A DNA stretch of 64,000 nt from a bacterium (GCA_021373025.1 JAJFTL010000007.1:20855-84854); one strand, 5' to 3'. Numbered from the stretch's first letter, positions 39,075 through 48,188 are shown. Translations and numbers: made by a program. Notes: a model not told the origin generated them from the sequence alone.

Positions 39075-40388
39075 GTGTTCGAATCGGTAAAGAAGGCATT
39101 TGGTGGAGTCTTTGATGGACTGCGCCGAAAAGGATTGCTGTCGCAGGGAGACATCGATGCTGCATTAGCAGAAGTCAGAGTCAGCCTGCTTGCGGCAGAT
39201 GTCGACTACAGAGTAGTCAAATCGTTCATTGCACGCACACGCGAGGCGTGCCTTGACGAGAGGGTTCTTGGCAGCATGACACCAGGCGACCAGGTGACCA
39301 AGGTTGTGTATGAGCAGCTGGTACAGGAATTGGGAGGACCGGGAAGCAAGGGCATCGCCATAACGCACATCCCGTATCGTGTTATGCTTGTTGGACTTCA
39401 GGGATCAGGAAAGACGACGACGCTGGGCAAGCTGGCTCTCCTTCTCAAGAAGGAAGGTCACTATCCGCTGCTTATCCCGGGGGACCTTGGTCGGCCGGCA
39501 GCTTATCAGCAGTTACAGAAACTGGCGGCGGATGCAGGAGTGGAGTTCTTTGGAGAGCATGTCGATACTCTGGAAGATCTCCTGCGCGGGGCCGATCGCT
39601 TCGCACGCGAGAAATCTCTTGATGTCCAGTTGCTGGATACGCAAGGACGTCACGAGTTCGACGCTGAACTGATGGATCAGCTGCGCATGGTGGTCACCAT
39701 GTATCGACCTGATGACACGCTCATCGTTCTCGATTCCATGATGGGTTCGAAAGCGATCCCTCTTTCGCAGAGTTTTGACAAGGTTGCCCCGCTTACCGGG
39801 GCGATTTTCACGAAATTCGATTCGCCTGCCCAGGGAGGGGCTGTTCTATCGTTCAAGGATTCCATCGGGAAGCCGGTCAGATATATCGGAGTGGGCGAGC
39901 ACCTTCAGGATATAGAGTACTTTGTACCGGAGAGGCATGCGGCGCGCATCGTCGGCTATGGTGATATGGAGGGGCTTCTTAAACGGTATGACGACGCTGA
40001 ACATCGGGCAAAAGCAACAGTAATAGCAAAGAAGGTTCAAACGGGGAAGTTTGACCTTTACGACCTCCGCGATCAGCTGCTTGAAATAGCTCAAGTTGGT
40101 GGTATAAATAAAATGCTTGACAGCCTTCCTTCGAACGTGCTTCCCAAAGGAGCTGTTGTCGATGAAGGTATAGCAAAGAAGTTCACAGCTATTATTGACT
40201 CGATGACGGACACCGAAAGGCGCAATCCGGGAATTCTGAATGCGTCCCGCAAGCGGCGGGTTGCCCGTGGGGCTGGTGTGGACGTCAGTGATATCAACAG
40301 GATGCTCAAGCAATTTGAGTTGTTCAGCCGTATGGCAAAAATGGCGAACAACCGACATGCCGGGGGCTTTGGTTTTCCCGGACTCTAG
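39075..40388 (+). CDS. ffh: Signal recognition particle protein Ffh, with divergent GTPase motifs
   Basis: SRP54 homologue, 437 residues: N domain (1-about 90), G domain (about 95-295), M domain (about 310-437). G1 VGLQGSGKTTTLGKLA is normal, but G3 is DTQGR (usually DTAGR) and G4 is TKFDSPAQGG (usually TKLDGDARGG). The insertion box reads GDLGRPAAYQQL. The RNA-binding SRKRRVARGAG and IIDSMTDTERRNP are kept, while the M domain is poor in methionine. Starts with GTG 9 nt after ylxM. It looks intact and functional. Confidence 0.95.
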   Translation: MFESVKKAFGGVFDGLRRKGLLSQGDIDAALAEVRVSLLAADVDYRVVKSFIARTREACLDERVLGSMTPGDQVTKVVYEQLVQELGGPGSKGIAITHIPYRVMLVGLQGSGKTTTLGKLALLLKKEGHYPLLIPGDLGRPAAYQQLQKLAADAGVEFFGEHVDTLEDLLRGADRFAREKSLDVQLLDTQGRHEFDAELMDQLRMVVTMYRPDDTLIVLDSMMGSKAIPLSQSFDKVAPLTGAIFTKFDSPAQGGAVLSFKDSIGKPVRYIGVGEHLQDIEYFVPERHAARIVGYGDMEGLLKRYDDAEHRAKATVIAKKVQTGKFDLYDLRDQLLEIAQVGGINKMLDSLPSNVLPKGAVVDEGIAKKFTAIIDSMTDTERRNPGILNASRKRRVARGAGVDVSDINRMLKQFELFSRMAKMANNRHAGGFGFPGL

Positions 40389-40416
40389 CACTTACAGGTA
40401 TGCAACAGGAGGAAAC

Positions 40417-40686
40417 ATGGTAAGTATCAAGCTCGCAAGGACCGGAACCAAACATCAGGCTCACTATCGTTTTGTCGTGCTCGATCGAAAGAAGCCCACC
40501 AATGGTGCGGTCATCGAGACACTGGGATATTATGACCCCAATCCCAAAGTGCCGAAGATCGAAGTCAGCGAAGAGCGCGTGGCATATTGGCTTGGATTGG
40601 GAGCACAGCCGACTGACGCAGTACGCAATCTCCTCAAGCACAACGGCATCTGGCAGCGATTTGTTGCAAGCAAGACTGTAGAGTAG
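40417..40686 (+). CDS. rpsP: 30S ribosomal protein S16
   Basis: An 89-residue S16 (SIKLARTGTKHQAHYRFVVLD..., IETLGYYDPNP). A perfect AGGAGG lies 5 nt before ATG. Part of the ffh-rpsP-khpA-ylqD string. Confidence 0.97.
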   Translation: MVSIKLARTGTKHQAHYRFVVLDRKKPTNGAVIETLGYYDPNPKVPKIEVSEERVAYWLGLGAQPTDAVRNLLKHNGIWQRFVASKTVE

Positions 40687-40716
40687 GACTGCCTTGCTCG
40701 TGGCAGGAGACGCTGT

Positions 40717-40989
40717 ATGAAACAGTTAGTCGAAACCATTGTCAAGGCGCTTGTGGACACTCCTGAAGAGGTTGTTGTCAACGAGATTGCTGGGGATCAG
40801 GTGACGACGTATGAGATTAAGGTCGCTCAGAGCGACGCGGGCAAGGTAATCGGGAAACAAGGCCGCACAGTCCAGGCGATTCGTACGCTCGTCAGAGCGG
40901 CTTCTGCAAGAAGTGGCATAGTGGCCACAGTGCAGATTGACAGCATGAATGATGAACAGACCGATGGCGGTCTGGAAGAGGAGCAGTAG
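40717..40989 (+). CDS. khpA: KhpA, single-KH-domain RNA-binding protein
   Basis: A 90-residue KH-domain protein with the RNA-binding GKVIGKQGRTVQAIRTLVRAAS motif (core GKQG). KhpA usually pairs with KhpB (not in the window). It follows rpsP as in Gram-positive bacteria. Confidence 0.93.
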   Translation: MKQLVETIVKALVDTPEEVVVNEIAGDQVTTYEIKVAQSDAGKVIGKQGRTVQAIRTLVRAASARSGIVATVQIDSMNDEQTDGGLEEEQ

Positions 40990-40994
40990 ATCAC

Positions 40995-41402
40995 ATGGCG
41001 ACCAGCGTTTGGATGAAACAGAATGTTCTTATCAAGACAGTGGTGACTCAGCAATTCAAGGACAGCTATCTGAAAGACTTGGACAAGGCGACTGGAGAAG
41101 CGAAGCAGAACCTCGAACGATTGAAGTCCTCGCTCTCTCAAGTGATTCTTCGTGGTGGCGTTGGTGGTCAGTACGACGAGCTGGTCAAGGCGCAGCTGCA
41201 GGAGGAAAGGGCGAAGCAGGAACAGATGGTGATGGACCTGGAGGCCAAGAAGGCTGAAGTATCGAAGCTGGAACTTGGCTCTGTCTATGTGCAGGGAGCT
41301 CTTGAGGGGACGGTTGAAGTCAAGGTTGGAGACAACCTGTTTCAGAAGATCGGTTCCACGTCGATCCTTGTCCAGGATGGTGTCATCCTTTCTATCGACT
41401 GA
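40995..41402 (+). CDS. ylqD: YlqD-family protein
   Basis: A 135-residue protein with a coiled-coil-like middle (about 25-90, rich in Glu/Lys/Gln/Leu) and a small beta-rich C-terminus (VKVGDNLFQKIGSTSILVQDGVI). Position immediately after khpA and the composition match YlqD, whose function is unknown. A strong terminator follows, whereas rimM-trmD would be expected next. Confidence 0.75.
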   Translation: MATSVWMKQNVLIKTVVTQQFKDSYLKDLDKATGEAKQNLERLKSSLSQVILRGGVGGQYDELVKAQLQEERAKQEQMVMDLEAKKAEVSKLELGSVYVQGALEGTVEVKVGDNLFQKIGSTSILVQDGVILSID

Positions 41403-41428
41403 GACTGATCGCTTTCGTGAACGCTCCA

Positions 41429-41456
41429 AGGCAGAGTGCTGACGCTCTGCCTTTTT
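41429..41456 (+). terminator. Rho-independent terminator after ylqD
   Basis: AGGCAGAG / CTCTGCCT stem with an 8-nt loop, then a T-run. It ends the ribosomal/SRP operon. Confidence 0.92.
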
Positions 41457-41471
41457 GCATCGCTATCAAGG

Positions 41472-41500
41472 TTGACAGACGTACGCATTCACGATATAGT
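41472..41500 (+). promoter_or_regulatory. Promoter of the ferritin-like gene
   Basis: Perfect TTGACA, 17-bp spacer, TATAGT. The transcript would have a leader of about 130 nt before ATG 41635. Confidence 0.7.
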
Positions 41501-41526
41501 GAACAACAAGTGAGCAGGTGGAGACA

Positions 41527-41571
41527 ATGGTCGCATTCGGGTTTGAAAGCGGGCTGTCTACTGGAGAATAG
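41527..41571 (+). CDS. Possible 14-residue leader peptide
   Basis: ATG with GGAG 3 nt upstream opens a 14-codon frame (MVAFGFESGLSTGE) in the leader of the ferritin-like gene. It could be a regulatory upstream frame, but nothing beyond position and a ribosome-binding site supports it. Confidence 0.2.
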   Translation: MVAFGFESGLSTGE

Positions 41572-41634
41572 CCTGCTGGCTGGCGGTACAGGAACGCCTG
41601 GTGGGCTCCTATGGGGCCGCCGAAAGGAGAGACT

Positions 41635-42054
41635 ATGGCATCCAAAGAGTTGCTTGATATGTTGAACAAGGCGATCGCCGGAGAACTGCAGGTTTCGGTT
41701 CAGTACATGTGGCAACATGTTCAGTGGAAAGGCCTCAGGCATTTCTCCGTGAAAGATGAGTTTGAGAAAATTGCTGTCGAGGAGATGAAGCATGCTGAGA
41801 TGATTGCCGAGCGGCTTTTCTACCTTGGTGGAACTCCTACCACAAGTCCAGAACCCATTACAGTAGGGCAGTCCCTCAAGGACATGCTGGCCGCGGACAT
41901 CAAGGCCGAGGAAATGACGATCAAGCTGTACAAGGACATCATTGCTTTGGCAGCAAAGGAAGAGGATCCCACGACAGCTCATATCTTTACCGAGATCCTT
42001 GAGGATGAGGAAGAGCACCTCGACACTTTTCAGAGTCTTGCTGAAGAGGGCTGA
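41635..42054 (+). CDS. Ferritin-like (bacterioferritin-type) protein
   Basis: A 139-residue four-helix ferritin-like protein. The di-iron ligands are visible as a first Glu in AGELQVSVQYMWQH, EEMKHAEMI (ExxH), a Glu in ADIKAEEMTIKLY and EDEEEHLDT (ExxH). It is shorter than classical bacterioferritin (about 155) and lacks an obvious haem Met, so mini-ferritin or DUF2202-like relatives are possible. It probably stores iron or detoxifies Fe/H2O2. It has its own promoter and terminator. Confidence 0.88.
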   Translation: MASKELLDMLNKAIAGELQVSVQYMWQHVQWKGLRHFSVKDEFEKIAVEEMKHAEMIAERLFYLGGTPTTSPEPITVGQSLKDMLAADIKAEEMTIKLYKDIIALAAKEEDPTTAHIFTEILEDEEEHLDTFQSLAEEG

Positions 42055-42079
42055 CCACTTTTCGTAAACCAGAATCCTG

Positions 42080-42103
42080 GCGCCGGTGAACCCGGCGCTT
42101 TTT
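42080..42103 (+). terminator. Rho-independent terminator after the ferritin-like gene
   Basis: GCGCCGG / CCGGCGC stem, 5-nt loop, then TTTTT, 25 nt after the stop codon. Confidence 0.92.
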
Positions 42104-42553
42104 GCATTTTCGGATCAGCTATGCACGTCTACGTTGCTCGGCAGCTTGAAGCTCGACCCCTGGGTCTTGGTGTCAGGGATCCTGCGATACGTGTCGTTTT
42201 CAATATGGGCGGCTCTGAAGGTTAGCATTGAAGACATTCCAAATGGCATCACGAGATTTCGATCAGGAAAGAAGCACTTGGAACTCATACCGAGATCGCC
42301 AGCGATGGCATCCTCGACTTCGTCAGGGGGATCATCAACAATAGTCAGCAAACCGAAGAGTGTTCGTGAGAGTGCTCGCCGTCATTGCTGCAGCCTCTGC
42401 GAAGATCACTCACAACGAGCCTCGTGGTGGACGCAAGGAGGCTTGGCGTGGGGTGATGAGCTGACAGCGAAGCAGGGGGGCACTGTCATCCCTCGTTCCC
42501 AAGGTACGAAGATGGCGGCCTGTTGGGCCGCTGTTCTCTGTTTCATGGCGTCG
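42104..42553. other. 450-bp gap without an intact gene
   Basis: No gene with a start and ribosome-binding site is visible. A plus-strand frame around 42240-42370 reads like protein (HHEISIRKEALGTHTEIAS, then DGILDFVRGIINN) but is headed by in-frame stops, so it may be a relic of unknown family. Confidence 0.4.
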
Positions 42554-42582
42554 TTAGGAATTCGCTACGGGAGCGCTATACT
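42554..42582 (+). promoter_or_regulatory. Promoter of the phosphoesterase gene
   Basis: TTAGGA, 17-bp spacer, TATACT, about 34 bp before the GTG start. Confidence 0.5.
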
Positions 42583-42616
42583 CAACTGCAAGACACTTCT
42601 GATTGGGAGACAAGAT

Positions 42617-43462
42617 GTGAACAAGCCAGTGATATGTGTAGGAGTGGCATTTGGTGTCATCGTCGGTGGGGCTGTTGTTGAGGGATTCTTCCGTGAGCCG
42701 TTTCAATTGGATGTGGAGCGGTTGTCGATAGTTGCACCTTCTCTGCCGACTGAATTTGATGGACTGAAGGTTGCCCAGCTGTCCGATCTCCACATTCACA
42801 GCGTTTCAAAGGCGTATCAGCGTGCTATCGATGACATCCAGAGGGAGCATCCGAATCTTGTCGTTATTACGGGCGACCTGGTGGATCGTCCCGAGGACAC
42901 ATCAGCATGCATTTCATTCCTGAGCCAGTTGCGCAACGCCGCTGGAGTGCCGATGGTCGTCGTGCCCGGGAACTGGGACCATCGTGCTTTCCCGACCGAG
43001 CAGAGCATTGCTACATGGCACAAGCGTCTCCAGGAAGAGACAGGTGTCCGGGTCCTTGTGAACCAAAACGCTGTCCTGCATCACCAGGGCAGCCGCATCT
43101 GGCTTGTTGGCACGGATGATCCGTATTTTGGATATGCAGACTTGGATGCCAGTTTCAAGGGAGTCCCGGAGACTGCATTTGCGCTGGTGCTGACCCATGC
43201 TCCAGAGGCGTTTGAGGAACTGGCCCGGCGTCGACCGGCAAAGGTGGTGCTCGCCGGACACACTCATGGTGGGCAGGTCCGGCTGCCTCTCATTGGCGCT
43301 GTGATGGTCCCGTCCCGGTATGGGACGCGCTTTGCGCATGGGCTGTTCAAGCTAGGGGACACGATCTTCTACGTGAATGCCGGGATGGGCATGAGCCATA
43401 TTCCCGTACGGTTCATGTGCCGGCCAGAGTTGACGATCATGACGCTTCGCAAGGGAGGTTAA
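42617..43462 (+). CDS. Membrane-anchored metallophosphoesterase
   Basis: Calcineurin-like phosphoesterase of 281 residues with one N-terminal hydrophobic helix (about 3-22). Di-metal motifs: SDLHIH (D-x-H), GDLVDRP (GD), GNWDH (GN[H/W]D), LTHAPEAF (H) and GHTHGGQVRLP (GHxH). This pattern is typical of the YkuE/YaeI type, which act at the membrane on lipids. GTG 42617 is preceded by GGGAGA. It ends 356 bp before the S9 peptidase. Confidence 0.88.
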   Translation: MNKPVICVGVAFGVIVGGAVVEGFFREPFQLDVERLSIVAPSLPTEFDGLKVAQLSDLHIHSVSKAYQRAIDDIQREHPNLVVITGDLVDRPEDTSACISFLSQLRNAAGVPMVVVPGNWDHRAFPTEQSIATWHKRLQEETGVRVLVNQNAVLHHQGSRIWLVGTDDPYFGYADLDASFKGVPETAFALVLTHAPEAFEELARRRPAKVVLAGHTHGGQVRLPLIGAVMVPSRYGTRFAHGLFKLGDTIFYVNAGMGMSHIPVRFMCRPELTIMTLRKGG

Positions 43463-43818
43463 CCTCCGTTGCAGATGCTATCTTACAGTGGTATCTCGTC
43501 GATGACGGACTCGTCGCTCAGGGTATCCGGCGCGGTTACGTCGGGGAATAGAGTAGTTCTCTGGCGGCGCATTGTGTGCGTCTCATGGGTTGTTCGCTCT
43601 ATCCGCAGTTGACTGGTGTCGTGGTACAGTGGCATGCATGGCATCGGCTCACACGATCGTCCAGGACAAGGTTTAGCCTGCCAAGGCAGGACGTCGCAGG
43701 TATGCGGTTCGGTTTCCGCTATACCTGGGGATATTTCCGCCTACAATGAAGGTGGAAACGCGGGGTCGAATCATGTGCAGTTGCCCCGCACACAACTACG
43801 TGGAAAACGGAGGCACTC
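43463..43818. other. 356-bp gap before the S9 peptidase
   Basis: No gene seen. Two hairpins are visible: CCTGCC / GGCAGG at 43677-43690 and AGGTATGCGG / CCGC-TATACCT at 43698-43726. TACAAT at 43742-43747 may be a -10 box, without a good -35. The peptidase ribosome-binding site (GGAGG) ends the gap. Confidence 0.45.
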
Positions 43819-45882
43819 ATGGCAGGATCGAAGCAGGCGTCGCGCCCTATCACGGCCCAGGATCTCTATGCGTTTCAACTTCTCACGGACATTCGCCTCT
43901 CGCCAGACGGCAGGCAAGTCGTCTACGGTGTTCAGCGTGTTGACAGGAAGACAGAGAAGAAATATGCGAACCTCTGGATGGCACCAACGGATGGCTCGGG
44001 GGAACGTCAATTCACACAGGGAGACCAGACAGATGCAATGCCTCGATGGTCGCCGGATGGCAAGAACATTGCTTTCCTGTCGTCGCGGAAGGAAGGGGAG
44101 AGCACTCAAGTGTACGTCATCAGCATGGAGGGTGGTGAGGCGCGTCGTTTGACGGATGTTAAGGGTGAGATTTCAAACCTGGCGTGGTCGCCCGATGGCA
44201 AGACTCTGCTATTAGAATTCACACAGAAGGACAAGGACGTCATCGACCGTGAGACCGACGAGCAGAAGAAGAAGCTGGGTGTTGTTGCAAGGCACTACAC
44301 CCGCTTGTTCTACCGAGCAGACGGCCAAGGCTGGCTGGGTCATGAACGGACGCATCTGTGGGTCGTCGACGTCGCCAAAGGCCGGATGAAGCAGCTTACA
44401 TACGGCAGCGTCTATGATGAGTTCAATGCATCCTGGTCTCCAGATGGCAAGTCGATCGTTTTCTGCAGCAATCGCAGCGATGAACCCGACCTCACCCCGG
44501 ACCTGGTCGATATCTACGTCATACGAGCAGCTGGTGGCGATATGAGGCTGATCAAGACATCCCCAGGCGCCAAGGGGATGCCGGCTTTTTCGCCTGACGG
44601 GTCACAGATTAGCTACATTGGGCCTCGGGATCCCAATGAATGGTGGCAGAACGTCGAATTGTGGGTTGTCCCTGCAGATGGCAAGGGAACCGCACGAAGC
44701 TTGACCAGGCCGTATGACATTTCCCTTACGTGCTCGACGCTGAACGATGTGGGGGGCGGGCTTCAAATGCCTCCTGTGTGGTCCGCCGATGGCAAAGTCA
44801 TCTACTTCCAGATCTCGGAGCACGGTCGCACCAAGTTGATGGCAATTTCAGTGGCGGATGGCACGCTGTATACGGTCATCGACGAGCCCGGCAGTGTCGG
44901 CACCTTCACGACGGACGCCCGGCAGGAGAGGATGGCCTACTTCTTCGGCACCATGACAGATCCCGGGCAGGTCCGCGTGCGTGACATGGATACTGGAAAT
45001 GTCCAGCAGCTGACGCATCTCAACCAGGCACTCCTGAGCCAGATCGATCTCGGCAAGGTTGAAGAAGTGTGGTTTAAGGCGCGCGACGGTCACGACCTGC
45101 AGGGATGGATCATGACACCTCCGGGGTTTCATCCCGGCAAAAAATACCCGTCGATTCTTGAGATCCACGGTGGTCCCCAGGACCAGTACGGCGATCTGTT
45201 CATGCACGAGTTTTACTATCTGGCCGCTGCCGGTTATGTCGTTTACTTCAGCAATCCACGAGGCGGAACGGGGTATGGCGAGGAGCATGCAAAGGCTATC
45301 TGGGGACGATGGGGCACCGTTGATTACGATGATCTGATGGATTGGGCTGATTTTGTCGAGAAGAAGTCATACATCGATCGCAAGCGCATGGGAGTTACCG
45401 GGGGTAGCTATGGTGGCTATATGACCAACTGGATTATCGGTCACACGCATCGTTTCACGGCAGCGGTAACGCAGAGGAGTGTCAGCAACTTCATCAGTAT
45501 GTGGGGTACAAGCGACGTCAACTGGGTCTTCCAGTTTCCCTGTGGCAACAAGTCTCCGCAGGAGAGCATTGAGGTGCTTTGGGATAGGTCTCCAGTGAAA
45601 TACCTTGGTAATGCTACTACGCCAACGATGGTCATCCACAGCGAAATGGATTTTCGTTGTGCCATCGAACAGGGCCAGCAGGTGTTCACAGCGCTCAAGG
45701 TAAATCGTGTGCCCAGTGAATTCGTGGTCTTTCCGGAAGAACCTCACGGACTTTCGCGCACCGGGCGAACGGATCGCCGCATTGAGCGCCTGAACAGCAT
45801 TCGCCGATGGATGGACACGTATCTGAAACCGGTTGCCACCAGCCCAGTTGAAGGTGGCAAGACCACGAAAGCATCCAAGTAA
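43819..45882 (+). CDS. S9-family prolyl oligopeptidase / acylaminoacyl-peptidase
   Basis: Serine peptidase of 687 residues. An N-terminal beta-propeller of WD40-like/PD40 repeats (about 20-420; WSPDGKNIAF, WSPDGKTLLL, WSPDGKSIVF) caps a C-terminal alpha/beta-hydrolase domain (about 430-680) with nucleophile GGSYGGY, Asp in HSEMDFRCAIEQGQ and His in PEEPHGLSR. This fits the S9C group. No signal peptide, so it is cytosolic and probably trims oligopeptides. It lies between ylqD and trmD but has its own terminator. Confidence 0.93.
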   Translation: MAGSKQASRPITAQDLYAFQLLTDIRLSPDGRQVVYGVQRVDRKTEKKYANLWMAPTDGSGERQFTQGDQTDAMPRWSPDGKNIAFLSSRKEGESTQVYVISMEGGEARRLTDVKGEISNLAWSPDGKTLLLEFTQKDKDVIDRETDEQKKKLGVVARHYTRLFYRADGQGWLGHERTHLWVVDVAKGRMKQLTYGSVYDEFNASWSPDGKSIVFCSNRSDEPDLTPDLVDIYVIRAAGGDMRLIKTSPGAKGMPAFSPDGSQISYIGPRDPNEWWQNVELWVVPADGKGTARSLTRPYDISLTCSTLNDVGGGLQMPPVWSADGKVIYFQISEHGRTKLMAISVADGTLYTVIDEPGSVGTFTTDARQERMAYFFGTMTDPGQVRVRDMDTGNVQQLTHLNQALLSQIDLGKVEEVWFKARDGHDLQGWIMTPPGFHPGKKYPSILEIHGGPQDQYGDLFMHEFYYLAAAGYVVYFSNPRGGTGYGEEHAKAIWGRWGTVDYDDLMDWADFVEKKSYIDRKRMGVTGGSYGGYMTNWIIGHTHRFTAAVTQRSVSNFISMWGTSDVNWVFQFPCGNKSPQESIEVLWDRSPVKYLGNATTPTMVIHSEMDFRCAIEQGQQVFTALKVNRVPSEFVVFPEEPHGLSRTGRTDRRIERLNSIRRWMDTYLKPVATSPVEGGKTTKASK

Positions 45883-45901
45883 GCTGATTTCCTGGTTTGA
45901 G

Positions 45902-45928
45902 AAGCGCCCCGGGAGCATTGGGGCGCTT
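45902..45928 (+). terminator. Terminator after the S9 peptidase
   Basis: AAGCGCCCC / GGGGCGCTT, 9-bp perfect stem with a 9-nt loop, then TC and an A/T-rich stretch. Confidence 0.8.
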
Positions 45929-45950
45929 TCATATTGTACCGGCTTCATGG

Positions 45951-45977
45951 TTGGCAAGCTGGTGCGTCTGCTATACT
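45951..45977 (+). promoter_or_regulatory. Promoter giving a leaderless trmD transcript
   Basis: TTGGCA, 15-bp spacer, TATACT; the -10 ends 6 nt before ATG 45984 and there is no Shine-Dalgarno. Same layout as mutY. Confidence 0.55.
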
Positions 45978-45983
45978 ATCTTT

Positions 45984-46730
45984 ATGACAAACATCAAAGC
46001 GATTTCCATATTCCCCGAACTCTATGAACCGTTCACCCATGTTGGTGTCATGAAGATGGCTATTGAGAAGGGCATTCTGGATTTTGAGGCCGTGGATCTT
46101 CGTAACTACACGCACGATCGGCACCATACGACAGACGACGTCCCGTTCGGTGGGGGAGCGGGGATGGTGTTCCTGCCAGGACCGCTCCTGGAGGCACTGG
46201 AAGCGATTGACAGTCCATCAGGTTCTTGGCTCAAGATCGGCGTAGCACCGCAGGGGGACCGCCTGACACAAAAAATGGCGGAGGACCTTGCATGTGAAGA
46301 ACGCCTGTTGTTCGTTGCGGGGCGTTATGAAGGCATAGATGAACGTGTGATGGAGAAGCTTGACGTCGCCATCTCCATAGGGGACATCGTGTTGTCCGGA
46401 GGCGAGATCGCGACCATCGAAATCATTGACGCTGTTACCCGCCTGCTCCCAGGCGCCACCGGCAATGCCGCATCCACGGGCGAGGAGAGTTTCTCGTCGG
46501 GGCTGTTGGAGTATCCCCAGTATACGCGCCCACGGGAGCTTGAGGGAGAGACTGTGCCCGAAGTTCTTGTTTCTGGTCATCATGCCAACATTGCCAAGTG
46601 GCGCCGCGAGGAAGCACTCCGAAGAACTCTTATCCGCAGGCCGGATCTCCTGAGCAATTTTGACCTGACTGAACAGGACCGTCAGTATCTCCGTGGACTA
46701 GTGGCAGATTTGAGAGGGATCATTGACTGA
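45984..46730 (+). CDS. trmD: tRNA (guanine-37-N1)-methyltransferase TrmD
   Basis: SPOUT methylase of 248 residues that methylates G37 of tRNAs. Motifs: [16 protein letters not shown], the trefoil-knot SAM site [15 protein letters not shown] and [30 protein letters not shown] 45984 begins the family N-terminus directly ([14 protein letters not shown]). The usual partner rimM is not upstream. The next gene, another SPOUT methylase, overlaps by 8 nt. Confidence 0.96.
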   Translation: MTNIKAISIFPELYEPFTHVGVMKMAIEKGILDFEAVDLRNYTHDRHHTTDDVPFGGGAGMVFLPGPLLEALEAIDSPSGSWLKIGVAPQGDRLTQKMAEDLACEERLLFVAGRYEGIDERVMEKLDVAISIGDIVLSGGEIATIEIIDAVTRLLPGATGNAASTGEESFSSGLLEYPQYTRPRELEGETVPEVLVSGHHANIAKWRREEALRRTLIRRPDLLSNFDLTEQDRQYLRGLVADLRGIID

Positions 46731-47289
46731 TTCCAGGCTGTATTTGGCGGTTGTACATTATCCCGTGTACAATAAATACAGGGAGATTATCACCACATCC
46801 ATCGTCATCCACGATATCCACGATATTGCAAGGGCTGGGAAAACATATGGAGCAAGGGCCATGTACGAAGTCGAGCCTCTTCCTCAGGAACAGGAGATTG
46901 CTCTGCGTATTGCTCAGTTCTGGAATGAAGGTTTCGGGCGTGAGTACAATCCAAATCGTGCCGAGTCGCTGTCACTGCTGCATATTGTCACCCACTTTGA
47001 AGAGGCTGTTGCAGAAATCCAGCACCTGGAAGCGGAAAAACCCATTCTTGTGGCGACCAGCGCGCGTACGTTCGCCAATTCAGTTGGGTACCATGCCATG
47101 GGTGACAAGATGCGGACGGGAGATCATCCTTACTTACTGGTGTTCGGGACTGGCTTTGGCTTGGCGGACGAGATGATGATGCAGATGGACTATGTGCTTG
47201 ATCCCATCTGGGGCCCCACTGAGTTCAACCACCTATCCGTTCGCAGTGCAGCCGCGATTATTTTGGACCGTCTTCTCGGCCGCGATTGA
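46723..47289 (+). CDS. SPOUT-family RNA methyltransferase (TrmD-associated)
   Basis: A 188-residue protein of the PF09936-type SAM-dependent methyltransferase family, often encoded next to trmD. Recognisable parts are [19 protein letters not shown] with [12 protein letters not shown], and the knot-like [14 protein letters not shown]. Starts with TTG overlapping the end of trmD, behind GAGGG. The RNA target is not known. Confidence 0.88.
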   Translation: MTDSRLYLAVVHYPVYNKYREIITTSIVIHDIHDIARAGKTYGARAMYEVEPLPQEQEIALRIAQFWNEGFGREYNPNRAESLSLLHIVTHFEEAVAEIQHLEAEKPILVATSARTFANSVGYHAMGDKMRTGDHPYLLVFGTGFGLADEMMMQMDYVLDPIWGPTEFNHLSVRSAAAIILDRLLGRD

Positions 47290-47290
47290 A

Positions 47291-47596
47291 ATGGGTCTGG
47301 GTACAGTCACTGCCCGGGTCAAACGGGAGATACGATTGTGGACACTCGTTCTCAAGGATCCACGGATCCCGCGAATATCGAAGTGGTTGCTGGGAGCCGC
47401 TCTTGCCTATCTGGCCTCTCCAGTGGACATTGTCCCGGACTTCATACCTGTACTGGGCCAGCTTGATGATCTAGTGATTGTGCCAATGTTGTTCTGGGTG
47501 GCGGTCCGTTTCATCCCCCGGGAAGTCGTGTCAGAATGCAGGAGGAAGGTTTCTCCCCAGGAAAACGCTCTTCCAGTTACCCGTGTAGATTCGTGA
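47291..47596 (+). CDS. YkvA/DUF1232 family protein
   Basis: A 101-residue protein with the DUF1232 signature RISKWLLGAALAYLASPVDIVPDFIPVLGQLDD followed by a second hydrophobic stretch (core SPVDIVPDFIP). Function unknown; family members are small membrane-associated proteins. ATG 47291 is 1 nt after the previous stop without a clear ribosome-binding site, so translation is probably coupled. Confidence 0.85.
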   Translation: MGLGTVTARVKREIRLWTLVLKDPRIPRISKWLLGAALAYLASPVDIVPDFIPVLGQLDDLVIVPMLFWVAVRFIPREVVSECRRKVSPQENALPVTRVDS

Positions 47597-47767
47597 ACGG
47601 CCAACATACTTCGAGGGTGGCTTACGCTGAATTCGGTGGACATATCTCAATTGTCTGCTTGCAGGTCCTCCGGAAAAGCATAGACTTGTTACAGGATCGG
47701 TGGCTTGCTTGAAAAGCATGAAGCAGTGCCATAGTGAGGAGTGCATGTCAAAGTAGTTTTGTCTTCC

Positions 47768-47795
47768 TTGATTAACGCTATCATTCTGCTAAACT
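47768..47795 (+). promoter_or_regulatory. Promoter of rplS
   Basis: TTGATT, 16-bp spacer, TAAACT, about 40 bp before the rplS start in a 238-bp gap. Confidence 0.5.
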
Positions 47796-47834
47796 GAATG
47801 TTTGTGAATGTCAGTCCGGTAAAGGAGTTCTGAA

Positions 47835-48185
47835 ATGAATGCGATTGACCTTGTAGAGAGTAGATATGTGAAGCCTGACATGCCCGTCCTTCTGGTTGGG
47901 GATACTGTAAAGGTTCACATCAATATTGTGGAAGGCGGCAAGAAGAGGATCCAGGTTTTTGAGGGCCTTGTCATTGCCAAGAAGGGTGGCGGCAGTCGCG
48001 AGACGTTTACAGTGCGCAAGATTTCGTCTGGTATTGGAGTGGAAAAGGTCTTTCCCCTCTATTCTCCGATGATTGCCAAGCTTGAGGTTGTGCGTCACGG
48101 CGATGTCCGTCGTGCGAAGCTGTATTACCTGAGAGACAGGGTCGGTACGGCTCGCAACGTCAAGGAGAAGAGAGAAGCGAACTAG
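47835..48185 (+). CDS. rplS: 50S ribosomal protein L19
   Basis: A 116-residue L19 ([43 protein letters not shown]; cores read in 20-residue parts). GGAG lies 6 nt before the ATG. Followed after 3 nt by lepB, a common pairing in Gram-positives. Confidence 0.97.
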   Translation: MNAIDLVESRYVKPDMPVLLVGDTVKVHINIVEGGKKRIQVFEGLVIAKKGGGSRETFTVRKISSGIGVEKVFPLYSPMIAKLEVVRHGDVRRAKLYYLRDRVGTARNVKEKREAN

Positions 48186-48188
48186 CCC

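Noticed and set aside
42086..42616. N-terminal extension of the phosphoesterase by about 177 residues
   Set aside because: The extension runs through a terminator, a promoter and a non-protein-like stretch; the GTG at 42617 has a ribosome-binding site and gives a normal membrane anchor.
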